From: Flavobacterium sp. KJJ
Lineage (GTDB): Bacteria; Bacteroidota; Bacteroidia; Flavobacteriales; Flavobacteriaceae
Assembly (NCBI RefSeq): GCF_000708595.2
Contig: NZ_JARP01000002.1
Location: 248,001-312,000, forward strand
DNA length: 64,000 bases
Reading direction: 5' to 3'
The translations under genes were made by a program, and so were the position numbers. Under the pieces are notes generated by a model, which was given only the letters and a program-made list of their open reading frames with translations, was not told the DNA's origin and searched no databases. Below, piece after piece: positions 16,671-25,043 of this stretch. Within the stretch, counting starts at the first letter, position 1. Every line of letters starts with the position of its first letter.

Positions 16671-18098
16671 ATGACAGAAACTACAATACAGAAAAGTTTA
16701 TTTTCTAAAATTTTCACGACTTTAAAACAGGCCATAAAAGGCGACGAATCATTTGATTATACTGCCGGAAGTATTAAAAAAGCCGTTATTCTATTAGCTA
16801 TTCCAATGGTTTTAGAAATGATGATGGAATCAGTTTTTGCATTGGTCGATTTATATTTCGTTGGTCATTTAGAACACAGCAGTTTTGCGATTCAGACCGT
16901 TGGTTTAACCGAATCAGTTCTTACTATTATATATTCACTAGCAATCGGAATGAGCATGGCGGCAACGGCCGTGGTAGCGCGACGCATTGGCGAAAAAGAT
17001 CCAATCGCTGCCGCAAAAGCAGGAATGCAGGCCATTATAATTGCTTTTGCAGTAAACAGCATTATGAGTGTTTTAGGCGTTATGTATGCCAAAGACATTT
17101 TGGTTATTATGGGAGCTTCTGCGGAAGCGGCCGAACATGGCTATCGATTTACACAAATAATGATTGGCTCAAGTTTATGCATCATGCTTTTATTCTTAAT
17201 AAACGGAATATTTCGTGGTGCAGGAAATGCAGCAATTGCTATGAAAAGTCTTTGGCTGGCCAATATTTGCAATATTATTTTATGTCCTATTTTTATTAAC
17301 GGTTTAGGACCAATCCCAGCTTTTGGATTAATTGGTGCTGCATTGGCAACAACGATCGGAAGAAGTATTGGTGTACTATACCAAGTATACCATTTGTTTT
17401 TTGGAAAAGGTGCTTTAAAAATTATTATCTCTTATTTTATCCCAGATTTTCAGCAGATAAAAGCTTTAGTTAAAATCGCTGCTCCGGGAATTTTACAATT
17501 TGTAATTGCTTCCTGCAGTTGGATTTTTCTAGCGCAATTAGTTGCAACAACAGGAGGCGATCACGGTTCGGCGGGTTATCAGACAGCACTTAGAATTATG
17601 ATGTTTTTTATTCTTCCGGCTTGGGGATTGAGTAATGCAGCCGCAACCTTAGTTGGACAAAATTTAGGGGCCAAGCAAATTGAGCGTGCCGAAAAATCAG
17701 TTTATACAACAGCAAGATACAATGTTATTTTTATGGCAGCCATTATGGTCATTACATTGTGTTTTGGAAAATATATTATTTCGTTTTTCACAAATGACGA
17801 AATGGTAAAAACTGTTGCCGTTGAAGCTTTGCAGATTATGAGTGCAGGATTTATTTTCTACGGAATTGGGATGGTTTTGATAAATACTTTTAATGGAGCA
17901 GGAGATACTTGGACACCAACGGGAATTAATTTTTTCGGATTTTGGCTGTTTCAGATTCCGCTTGCGTTTATATTGGCGAAGCATTTTAACATGGGACCAA
18001 CTGGAGTTTTTATTGCCATTCCGGTTGCAGAGACTGCGATTACTTTAGCAGGAATAGTGCTTTACAAAAAAGGAAAATGGAAACGTATTCAAGTATAA
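16671..18098 (+). CDS. MATE-family multidrug/sodium antiporter
   Basis: A 475-residue membrane protein with about 12 helices in two matching halves. Typical MATE segments include IKKAVILLAIPMVLEMMMESVFALVDLYFVGHL in the first half, GIFRGAGNAAIAMKSLWLANICNIILCPIFI, and VLINTFNGAGDTWTPTGINFFGFWLFQIPLAF in the second half. Family members export drugs and metabolites in exchange for Na+ or H+; the substrate is not predictable. It stands alone, between two gaps, and ends in a strong terminator shared with the convergent dusB. Confidence 0.92.
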   Translation: MTETTIQKSLFSKIFTTLKQAIKGDESFDYTAGSIKKAVILLAIPMVLEMMMESVFALVDLYFVGHLEHSSFAIQTVGLTESVLTIIYSLAIGMSMAATAVVARRIGEKDPIAAAKAGMQAIIIAFAVNSIMSVLGVMYAKDILVIMGASAEAAEHGYRFTQIMIGSSLCIMLLFLINGIFRGAGNAAIAMKSLWLANICNIILCPIFINGLGPIPAFGLIGAALATTIGRSIGVLYQVYHLFFGKGALKIIISYFIPDFQQIKALVKIAAPGILQFVIASCSWIFLAQLVATTGGDHGSAGYQTALRIMMFFILPAWGLSNAAATLVGQNLGAKQIERAEKSVYTTARYNVIFMAAIMVITLCFGKYIISFFTNDEMVKTVAVEALQIMSAGFIFYGIGMVLINTFNGAGDTWTPTGINFFGFWLFQIPLAFILAKHFNMGPTGVFIAIPVAETAITLAGIVLYKKGKWKRIQV

Positions 18099-18104
18099 GT
18101 TTAT

Positions 18105-18142
18105 AAAAAAAATGCCTTCAACATTTGAAGGCATTTTTTTTT
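18105..18142. terminator. Bidirectional terminator between the MATE gene and dusB
   Basis: AAAAAAAATGCCTTCA (18105-18120) pairs with TGAAGGCATTTTTTTT (18126-18141). The stem carries an A-run on one side and a T-run on the other, so it can stop both the + strand MATE transcript and the - strand dusB transcript. Confidence 0.88.
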
Positions 18143-18155
18143 GAATTAAGAATAT

Positions 18156-19148
18156 TTATACAAATTCGTAACCTGCATAAACCTGTTCGATTTCTTTCAT
18201 AATGGCGAACAAAACTTCAGGCTCATCCGTTGTCACTAATTTTTGTTTGTATTCTTTAAAAGAGTGAATGCCTTTGAAATAGTTTGTATAATGACGGCGC
18301 ATTTCTACAATTCCCAAACGTTCGCCTTTCCATTCCATCGACCACATTAAATGATTTCTGGCAGCTTCTACACGATCAATAACCGTTGGAGCAGGCAAGT
18401 GCTCGCCAGTTTTAAAATAATGCTTGATTTCATTAAAAATCCAAGGATAACCAATTGCAGCACGGCCAATCATGATTCCGTCAATGCCGTATTCGTTTTT
18501 ATATTTTAATGCTTTTTCTGGGCTGTCAATATCGCCGTTTCCAAAAATTGGCATTGTAATTCTTGGGTTGTTTTTTACACGTGCAATATGCGACCAGTCA
18601 GAATGACCTTTATACATTTGAGCTCGGGTTCTGGCGTGAATCGTTAAAGCTTGAACACCAATATCCTGAAGTCTTTCAGCCACTTCATCAATGTTAATAG
18701 AGTTTTCATCCCAGCCTAAACGCGTTTTTACGGTAACAGGCAAATCAGTTCCTTTAATAACCGCTTGTGTCAAACGTACCATTAAATCAACATCTTTTAA
18801 AACTCCCGCTCCAGCACCTTTGCAAACTACTTTTTTTACTGGACATCCAAAATTAATATCAACTAAATCTGGTTTTACTGTAGAAACAATTTTAGACGAC
18901 ATTTCCATTGCTTCTTCATCTCCGCCAAAAATCTGAATTCCAACCGGACGTTCGTAATCAAAAATATCTAACTTCATTCGGCTTTTGATAGCATCGCGAA
19001 TCAATCCTTCTGATGAAATAAATTCAGAATACATCATGTCAGCGCCGTGCGTTTTGCATAATCTGCGAAACGGCGGATCGCTAACGTCTTCCATCGGTGC
19101 TAATAATAAAGGAAATTCAGGTAATTCTATGTTGCCAATCTTGACCAT
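18156..19148 (-). CDS. dusB: tRNA-dihydrouridine synthase B
   Basis: An FMN enzyme of 330 residues that reduces uridine in tRNA. It has the Dus N-terminal signature LLLAPMEDVSDPPFRRLC, the active-site block DINFGCPVKKVVCKGAGAGVL with the catalytic cysteine, VTVKTRLGWDE, and GNGDIDSPEKALKYKNEYGIDGIMIGRAAIG (flavin phosphate loop). The frame opens at 19208, but a -7 box TAATTTTG (minus strand, 19171-19164) lies inside that stretch, so the ATG at 19148 giving MVKIGNIELPEFPLLLAPME is the likely start. It is convergent with the MATE gene. Confidence 0.94.
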   Translation of the reverse strand: MVKIGNIELPEFPLLLAPMEDVSDPPFRRLCKTHGADMMYSEFISSEGLIRDAIKSRMKLDIFDYERPVGIQIFGGDEEAMEMSSKIVSTVKPDLVDINFGCPVKKVVCKGAGAGVLKDVDLMVRLTQAVIKGTDLPVTVKTRLGWDENSINIDEVAERLQDIGVQALTIHARTRAQMYKGHSDWSHIARVKNNPRITMPIFGNGDIDSPEKALKYKNEYGIDGIMIGRAAIGYPWIFNEIKHYFKTGEHLPAPTVIDRVEAARNHLMWSMEWKGERLGIVEMRRHYTNYFKGIHSFKEYKQKLVTTDEPEVLFAIMKEIEQVYAGYEFV

Positions 19149-19331
19149 CTTCAATATTTTGTGCAAAATTACAACATTTAGTTTAATTTGTACCAAATTG
19201 AGGTTCAAAGGTTCAGATTAACAAAGGTTGAAAGATTTAGTACTTAAAAGTGTTGTTTTTAAAACTTTTTTAAAGTAAAAAAAACATTACAGCGAAAATA
19301 TTTAATGTAGTATTTATATTAAAATTATCTA

Positions 19332-19339
19332 TATATTTG
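19332..19339 (+). promoter_or_regulatory. Candidate -7 promoter box of the lipoprotein gene
   Basis: TATATTTG matches TAnnTTTG and lies 41 bases before the ATG at 19380, a sensible leader length. No good -33 TTTG is seen at standard spacing. Confidence 0.4.
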
Positions 19340-19379
19340 ACAATATATGTTATAAAAATTCCAAAACTAATCAAAAACT

Positions 19380-20507
19380 ATGAAAAACCTAAGACTTTTA
19401 ATTATGTCGTTTATTGTTTTAACATTTCTTTCCTGTTCTGAAGAAACCATGAAACAAAAGGATGAAATATCAATTGCAAAAAATACAGGAAGTACAAAAA
19501 AACCAGCTGGCGAAGATTGTACAACTGCTGTTCAAATGGGCCCAGATGATCCTTTATATAATTGTTATGGACTTGCATTTTTTCTAAGTGAAGGATTGGG
19601 AAAGGAAAAACCAACATCATTTTATCCTTTATATCAGCAATATTTTAATGACAGTATATTTGTGGAAGATAATTCAAGTACAGCAACAAAAGTTTTATAT
19701 TGGAATAATGCTGCAGATTTTCAGAATAAGGTCATTAGTGCGGTTGACCACGTTGCTATTATTACTGACAGTGGCAATTCAGTTGTATACTCAAAACAAG
19801 GTGATGGAGGTTTATTTAAAAATTGTATCACTTTTTATTATATAAATCCCAGTTTAAAACAAAATTATCGAACGTATGGTTTAAATATGGCTTTGCAGAC
19901 ACCTTCAACTGCTCCCAAAAGAGGTGAAACTTTTACCGTTAAACTAAAACATGATGCCCGAATTTTAGAGATACCTTACACTTGGGAATATGATACAGAT
20001 AATTTAGAATTCGTATCTTATACAACCGATGGAGTTGGTCTTAATCTTAGAGTAAAGGATAATGCAGTTTTACAAAGCTATAGCATTAAGGTAAGTACTA
20101 CTCACCAGTCTGGTGTGCTAGTAGATAATAGGTCATTTCCAAAGACACTTAAAAATTCGTATAATTTTGTGCTGACATCATCAACTCCTATACCTCCAGC
20201 ACTTACAGCCACTTTTACGGGTTCGAATTATGTAACAAAAACTTCAATGGGATCTTGGACGGCGACAATTTCTGGAGGAACCCTACCTTATCAGCATTTT
20301 AGCTGGTGGATTAAGCGTCATGAAGATCCAAATTCATTTTATACTCAGATTACTACAGGCAATCCGATACATTTATTTACAACTACATCTTCGAAACCAA
20401 CTTATTACGATTTGTATTTCAGAGTTGTCGACGCTAACAATCAAATTTTTGTAACATCGCCTCAATTAATTCAATCTACGGGACCATTAGAACCAATCGA
20501 ACCATAA
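19380..20507 (+). CDS. Lipoprotein with possible Cys/His hydrolase domain and Ig-like C-terminus; unknown function
   Basis: A 375-residue lipoprotein (lipobox TFLSC, C19). Residues 45-165 contain PLYNCYGLAFFL (C62) and, further on, VDHVAIITDSGNSVVYSKQG (H124). That Cys-then-His order with a small-residue turn recalls papain-like and NlpC/P60/CHAP folds and the NCIAW-type bacterial domains. The C-terminal half (about 175-370) is beta-rich and looks like one or two immunoglobulin/PKD-like modules. I do not recognise the whole protein. It lies alone next to the pigment cluster, in opposite orientation, and has its own terminator. Confidence 0.6.
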   Translation: MKNLRLLIMSFIVLTFLSCSEETMKQKDEISIAKNTGSTKKPAGEDCTTAVQMGPDDPLYNCYGLAFFLSEGLGKEKPTSFYPLYQQYFNDSIFVEDNSSTATKVLYWNNAADFQNKVISAVDHVAIITDSGNSVVYSKQGDGGLFKNCITFYYINPSLKQNYRTYGLNMALQTPSTAPKRGETFTVKLKHDARILEIPYTWEYDTDNLEFVSYTTDGVGLNLRVKDNAVLQSYSIKVSTTHQSGVLVDNRSFPKTLKNSYNFVLTSSTPIPPALTATFTGSNYVTKTSMGSWTATISGGTLPYQHFSWWIKRHEDPNSFYTQITTGNPIHLFTTTSSKPTYYDLYFRVVDANNQIFVTSPQLIQSTGPLEPIEP

Positions 20508-20516
20508 AAAGCAAAT

Positions 20517-20547
20517 AAAAAAGCCTAGTTTTTAACTAGGCTTTTTT
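20517..20547. terminator. Bidirectional terminator ending the lipoprotein gene and the flexirubin cluster
   Basis: AAAAAAGCCTAGTT (20517-20530) pairs with AACTAGGCTTTTTT (20534-20547) around a TTT loop; the A-run and T-run make it usable from either side. It lies 5 bases from the end of the last - strand gene of the pigment cluster. Confidence 0.88.
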
Positions 20548-20552
20548 GTGTC

Positions 20553-21851
20553 TTAAACGGTAGTCTTTCGATAATCAAAAAACCGAATTGGTTTTCTGCT
20601 CATCGGATTAAAAACCATTGGATTTAAAATTTCTTTTGAAGCAAACTCAATCTTTGGCGTTACTCTTAATTTAGCTCTAAAATGGTCTTTTATTTCTTGT
20701 AAAAATTCTGGAGTCTGGTTTTTTACCGCAATTTTTATCACGATTTCATCTGTGCCTAAATCGTTCGTCGAAATCTCAATAATATGATTTTCGATATTGT
20801 CAAAACCGCTCAAAACATCATTCATCGCAGGCGGATAAAGTGTTGTTCCTTTGTATTTTATCATTTGTTTTTTACGGCCAATTACTGGACCCACACGCAA
20901 CGTATTTCTGCCACAGGCGCAAGGTTCATTATGAAGCTGTACAATATCTCCAGTTTTAAACCGCAATAAAGGCATAGCTTCGATACCCAAAGTGGTAAAA
21001 GTTAATTCGCCAACTTCTCCATTTTTTACGGGCATATTATCTTCATCTAAAACTTCTACAATAATTAATTCTGGATGATGATGACCTCCAACTCCGTGTT
21101 CACATTCTGTAAAAGCGGTACTCATTTCGGTCGAAGCATAAGTCGAAAACAACTTAATATCCCATTTATCTGTGATTTTTTGGGATAATGTATTCATCGA
21201 AAAATCTTCATTTCGCAATGATTCTCCAATGCAGATCGCTCCTTTTATACTCGAATTATTATACTCTATTCCGTGAATTTCAGCATATTCGATTAACTTC
21301 AATAAAAAAGAAGGAACCGTAATTAAATACGAAGGTTTGTATTTTAAAATCGAATCCCATTGCAATTCTGGAATTCCAGCGCCAACTCTAATAACACCAA
21401 CTTTTAATTTTCGAAGTCCAAGAAAATAAGCCAAACCAGCCATGAATTTTCGGTCTATTGTCGTCATCAACTGCACAACATCTCCTTCTGCAATTCCGGC
21501 GCAGGCAAACGAAATCGCTTCATTATAAGCCAATCGATCTAAATCTGAATCGGTTAAGCCAAAAGTTACCGGATCGCCTAAAGTTCCTGAAGTCGAAGCA
21601 TAATCTATAATTTTATGCTGTGGTACGCACAAAAAATCATCGTTGTATTGTTGTAAATCTTCTTTATTAGTTACAGGCAAATATTGTAAATCTTCAAGGG
21701 TTTTAATTTTAGAAATATCAATATTTTGTCCTGCGAAAAGGCGTTTATAAAAAGGTGAATTTTCGCCTATGTAAGTTAAAAGTTCGGTTAGTTTTTGTTC
21801 CTGAAAAATTTTAATTTCTTCTAAAGAATTTTTTTCTATTGCTGGAATCAT
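20553..21851 (-). CDS. Phenylacetate-CoA-ligase-like (PaaK-type) adenylate-forming enzyme, likely p-coumarate activation
   Basis: A 432-residue member of the ANL superfamily, PaaK branch. Visible motifs are the P-loop-like YASTSGTLGDPVTFGLT, FSTYASTEMSTAFTEC (adenylate binding) and LLRFKTGDI with the conserved hinge Asp. It would activate an aromatic acid as adenylate, then load it on CoA or an acyl carrier protein. With the tyrosine ammonia-lyase at the other end of the cluster, p-coumarate (or a derivative) as the aryl starter is the natural substrate; this is an inference. It is the last gene on the - strand and overlaps the upstream C45-family gene by 4 bases (ATGA). Confidence 0.85.
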   Translation of the reverse strand: MIPAIEKNSLEEIKIFQEQKLTELLTYIGENSPFYKRLFAGQNIDISKIKTLEDLQYLPVTNKEDLQQYNDDFLCVPQHKIIDYASTSGTLGDPVTFGLTDSDLDRLAYNEAISFACAGIAEGDVVQLMTTIDRKFMAGLAYFLGLRKLKVGVIRVGAGIPELQWDSILKYKPSYLITVPSFLLKLIEYAEIHGIEYNNSSIKGAICIGESLRNEDFSMNTLSQKITDKWDIKLFSTYASTEMSTAFTECEHGVGGHHHPELIIVEVLDEDNMPVKNGEVGELTFTTLGIEAMPLLRFKTGDIVQLHNEPCACGRNTLRVGPVIGRKKQMIKYKGTTLYPPAMNDVLSGFDNIENHIIEISTNDLGTDEIVIKIAVKNQTPEFLQEIKDHFRAKLRVTPKIEFASKEILNPMVFNPMSRKPIRFFDYRKTTV

Positions 21852-23515
21852 TTTAATTTTCTTTTGAGTTTTTTTAAATATTTTTCAATTGTTGCTTTTT
21901 CAGGAGCGGTAGTAATTTCTTTGGTCAACGCTTTTTGGAAATTAGCTTGAGCCAGCTTAAACTCTTTTTTTTGATAAAAGTACAACCCTGCTTTGTAATA
22001 TACAACCCAATAATCCGGGTTTAAAGATTGATAACGTTCTATGAATTCTGAAGAAACAGTTTCTTTGTTTTCTAGATATAAATCGAACTGATGATTTTGT
22101 ATCTTAAACTTTTTATAGTTTTGATAAGCAGTCGATTTTACAAACGGATCTTGGGCTATGTTTAAATTTTCTTGTTCGAATGAAACAGCAGCATTTGATT
22201 TTCTTTCTTTAAAAATAGAATCGAGATTGTAACACACAAATTCGCCCATTTGAAACGGATTTGCAGAAACCCAAACCAGTTTTTCTTTAGGTTTAAAAAT
22301 AATGCCATGATGCGCCAAAAGCTGATTCAAAGCTTTTTCATTTCCTAAACCTAGTGGAATATCTTTTAAGCCTTCTTTATTTCGTAAAATTTCTGATGCA
22401 ATTTTTGGATTGATTTTTGAATTTTCAGCCAAAAGTTCCTGCATTCTGTCCAAGCGATATTTAGAATGACTGTCTGCTATTTGCATTTCATTTCGCTTGT
22501 CATTTTCGAAAGCTTTGCTCTGAAAATGATTTGAACAAATTAATTGATTGCTGTTTGGAACATCAAAAACATCCATTTTCTTAGGAGAAACTTCAATCAA
22601 AACGGCTTTATTATCTTGAGCACTTCCAACCATAATAGATTCAGAAACAAAGACAGATCGCTTTTTGGCGATCATAATAGCTTCTTCAATATTTTGTGCG
22701 TGCTGTAAAATTTCGCGGGTCAAGATCGAAATGGGTGTTTTTGCACTTAGCGGAATTTCTGATTTTCCTGCATTAATTGTAACTGTCAAGCCTTCCTGAT
22801 TCATTCCAGAAACTGCTCCAACCATTCCGGGCCAAGTTACCATCATAAATTTGTGGCCTTGTTCTGGACTTATAAACGCGATGATTTTGTTTTCCGCGAA
22901 AGCGTCATTTATATAAAAATCAAAATTTCGTCCGAGAATTAAATTGCCATCTTCTGATTTTTCGCCCCAAGCCGCAAACGAAGAACAGCCAACCAAAGCC
23001 AAATCCTGCAGCGCGTGCCCAATGTCGTGGGCCGCGTGCAAATATAAACTGCGCTGATATTGTGGAGCAATGTTCTCAAAATCGTGTGACGTGTATTGCG
23101 AAATGCCGTAAATTTCTGTCTGGTATTCTTCAGGAACATTCAGGTATAATTTTCGGTTGTACCATTTTAGAAATTGGCGCAATATTTTTTGTTCGAATCT
23201 GGACGGAATTATATCTTTTATTTTAGAGAAGAATATGTGTTCCTGATTCTTTAAAAGAGAGTCAGACAAAGCTCCTGTATTTAAACCAATCTCCAAAGGA
23301 TCGCCTTCTACATACAATTCCCACAGACCTTGTTTGTTTTTTAAAAGCGAATTTTTTCCAGAAACAAAAACGCTGTCAGATTTTTTTATTACAGTAGGTT
23401 TTGAAGTATTAAGGTTTGAAATTTGTGGCTGATGACGCATAGATTTTGACGTTCCGCACGAAGCCAACATCAACAAAAAAACAACGAAAAAAAATAAATT
23501 AATCCGGTTTTTCAT
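21848..23515 (-). CDS. C45-type Ntn-hydrolase/acyltransferase lipoprotein with C-terminal TPR
   Basis: A 555-residue lipoprotein (lipobox MLASC, C20). The central domain resembles the acyl-CoA:6-aminopenicillanate acyltransferase (peptidase C45) family: the putative autocleavage nucleophile is C177 in LVGCSSFAAWG, followed by NLILGRNFDFYI and GMVGAVSGMNQEGLTVTINAG. The C-terminus adds a TPR-like tail (WVVYYKAGLYFYQKKEFKLAQANFQKAL). C45 enzymes hydrolyse or transfer acyl groups. Inside a flexirubin cluster it is a candidate for a late acyl transfer or cleavage step on the cell surface or in the periplasm. It overlaps the ligase gene by 4 bases. Confidence 0.78.
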   Translation of the reverse strand: MKNRINLFFFVVFLLMLASCGTSKSMRHQPQISNLNTSKPTVIKKSDSVFVSGKNSLLKNKQGLWELYVEGDPLEIGLNTGALSDSLLKNQEHIFFSKIKDIIPSRFEQKILRQFLKWYNRKLYLNVPEEYQTEIYGISQYTSHDFENIAPQYQRSLYLHAAHDIGHALQDLALVGCSSFAAWGEKSEDGNLILGRNFDFYINDAFAENKIIAFISPEQGHKFMMVTWPGMVGAVSGMNQEGLTVTINAGKSEIPLSAKTPISILTREILQHAQNIEEAIMIAKKRSVFVSESIMVGSAQDNKAVLIEVSPKKMDVFDVPNSNQLICSNHFQSKAFENDKRNEMQIADSHSKYRLDRMQELLAENSKINPKIASEILRNKEGLKDIPLGLGNEKALNQLLAHHGIIFKPKEKLVWVSANPFQMGEFVCYNLDSIFKERKSNAAVSFEQENLNIAQDPFVKSTAYQNYKKFKIQNHQFDLYLENKETVSSEFIERYQSLNPDYWVVYYKAGLYFYQKKEFKLAQANFQKALTKEITTAPEKATIEKYLKKLKRKLK

Positions 23516-23524
23516 ATCCCACTT

Positions 23525-25042
23525 TTATTCAAATGCTTTATTGATTTTTGTTACTAAATATTCTTTTCCTAGAATTTCTGAGCAGGTTACCACCGCACCA
23601 ATCGTTACTCCTAAAACGCCATGCATATTGATACTTTGGCCAGTGAGATATAAATTGTCTAATTTGGTTTTTGAAGGAATAAGAGTTTTCATAGGATTAT
23701 TAGAGTCCTTCACATAACCATACATATTCCCGCCATCGCCTCCAATATAATCCCGATAAGAAAGTGGAGTAGAAGTGTGTATCGATTGAATACAGTCTGT
23801 AATTCCTGGAAATTTTATTTCAATTTCTTTTAAAAATTTTGCGGCTTTTCTTGATTTAAATGCTTCGTAACTTTCTCCCCTATCATTTTCTTGAACAGTG
23901 GTATTAAACGTATCTGCCCATGGCGCAACATCTTTATATTTCATGTAGGTTATAAAAGTCATTCCTTCTGCCCATTCTTCCTGTTTTTTTGAGGCATTCA
24001 TAGAAGCCATAAAAGCCTTTGGCCAAGAATCTTCGTCGTAATCATGAGCACTCCAGACTTCACTGCTTTTTTTAAAATGATAATGATTATGGTTGATATA
24101 TTTAAAGGTTTCCGGTTTAAAAACAATGTATAAACTAAATGCCGATATGACGCCTTCAAGACTTTGAATACGATTTAAAAATGCTTTTCTGAAGTTTTCT
24201 TCGCCAGCCATTTTTAGGGTTGTTTTGGGTTCAATATTCGAAATAAACATAGAGCCAAAAACTTTTGTTCCGTCTTTTAATTCTACACAATCAACTTTGT
24301 TGTCTGTAACTTTAAAACGGATAACTTCTTTATATTTATAAAATTCGCCTCCGTACTTTTTCAGTTGTTTTAAAAGCTGCTTCGTAATCTGGCTTCCGCC
24401 ATTAATACATCGCCATGAACTTTGAATGTAAGAGTTGACAGAAAGCGCATGAACGTAAAAAGGCGATTTATCTGGAATTCCGGCATACAGAAAATTAGAA
24501 CCAGCTAAAACTGCTTTTAATTTTTCGTTTTGCGTGCATTCGTCAATGATTTCTTTTGCATTTAACTCCAGAATTTCATTATCATATTTGCCTTCCCATT
24601 CTAAATTGTAGAGCGGAAATGATTCGCAAATTGCTTTTATTCTTTTGCAATATTCCTCAATATTTGCTTTTTCATCAGGAAAAAAATCGACTAATTGATT
24701 GGCAAAATTTTCGTAACCCTGTGCATGTGGATATTCATTTTCATCGTCTTCAAACGAAATAATGTCAAAACCATTTTCATCTAATTTTTTCAGATTAAGA
24801 TGATCCATAATGCCCAAATAAGTAAAATATTTGTACAAATTTTGCCCTTCTTCTAAACCTCCGATATAATGAATTCCGGTATCAAAAATAGTTTTATCGC
24901 GTACAAAAGTCTGAAGATTGCCACCATATTGATTGTTTTTTTCGAGCACACAAACGCTATAGCCTTCTTTAGCCAAAATTATTGACGAGACCAATCCGCC
25001 CAATCCGCTGCCAACAATTACAATATCGTATTGCTCCTTCAT
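23525..25042 (-). CDS. CrtI/phytoene-desaturase-like FAD oxidoreductase (first copy)
   Basis: A 505-residue flavoprotein with the N-terminal dinucleotide-binding motif DIVIVGSGLGGLVSSIILAKEGYSVCVLEKN and a C-terminal FAD-closing segment LDNLYLTGQSINMHGVLGVTIGAVV. The family includes carotenoid desaturases and isomerases and retinol saturases. A second, diverged copy lies at 46774-48414. In the pigment pathway it may isomerise, desaturate or oxidise the polyene or the ring; the reaction cannot be told from sequence. It sits 1 base after the MMPL fusion gene, in the same operon. Confidence 0.82.
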   Translation of the reverse strand: MKEQYDIVIVGSGLGGLVSSIILAKEGYSVCVLEKNNQYGGNLQTFVRDKTIFDTGIHYIGGLEEGQNLYKYFTYLGIMDHLNLKKLDENGFDIISFEDDENEYPHAQGYENFANQLVDFFPDEKANIEEYCKRIKAICESFPLYNLEWEGKYDNEILELNAKEIIDECTQNEKLKAVLAGSNFLYAGIPDKSPFYVHALSVNSYIQSSWRCINGGSQITKQLLKQLKKYGGEFYKYKEVIRFKVTDNKVDCVELKDGTKVFGSMFISNIEPKTTLKMAGEENFRKAFLNRIQSLEGVISAFSLYIVFKPETFKYINHNHYHFKKSSEVWSAHDYDEDSWPKAFMASMNASKKQEEWAEGMTFITYMKYKDVAPWADTFNTTVQENDRGESYEAFKSRKAAKFLKEIEIKFPGITDCIQSIHTSTPLSYRDYIGGDGGNMYGYVKDSNNPMKTLIPSKTKLDNLYLTGQSINMHGVLGVTIGAVVTCSEILGKEYLVTKINKAFE

Positions 25043-25043
25043 T

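Noticed and set aside
19149..19208. N-terminal extension of dusB up to 19208
   Set aside because: The extra 20 residues are not family-like, and the stretch holds a -7 promoter box.
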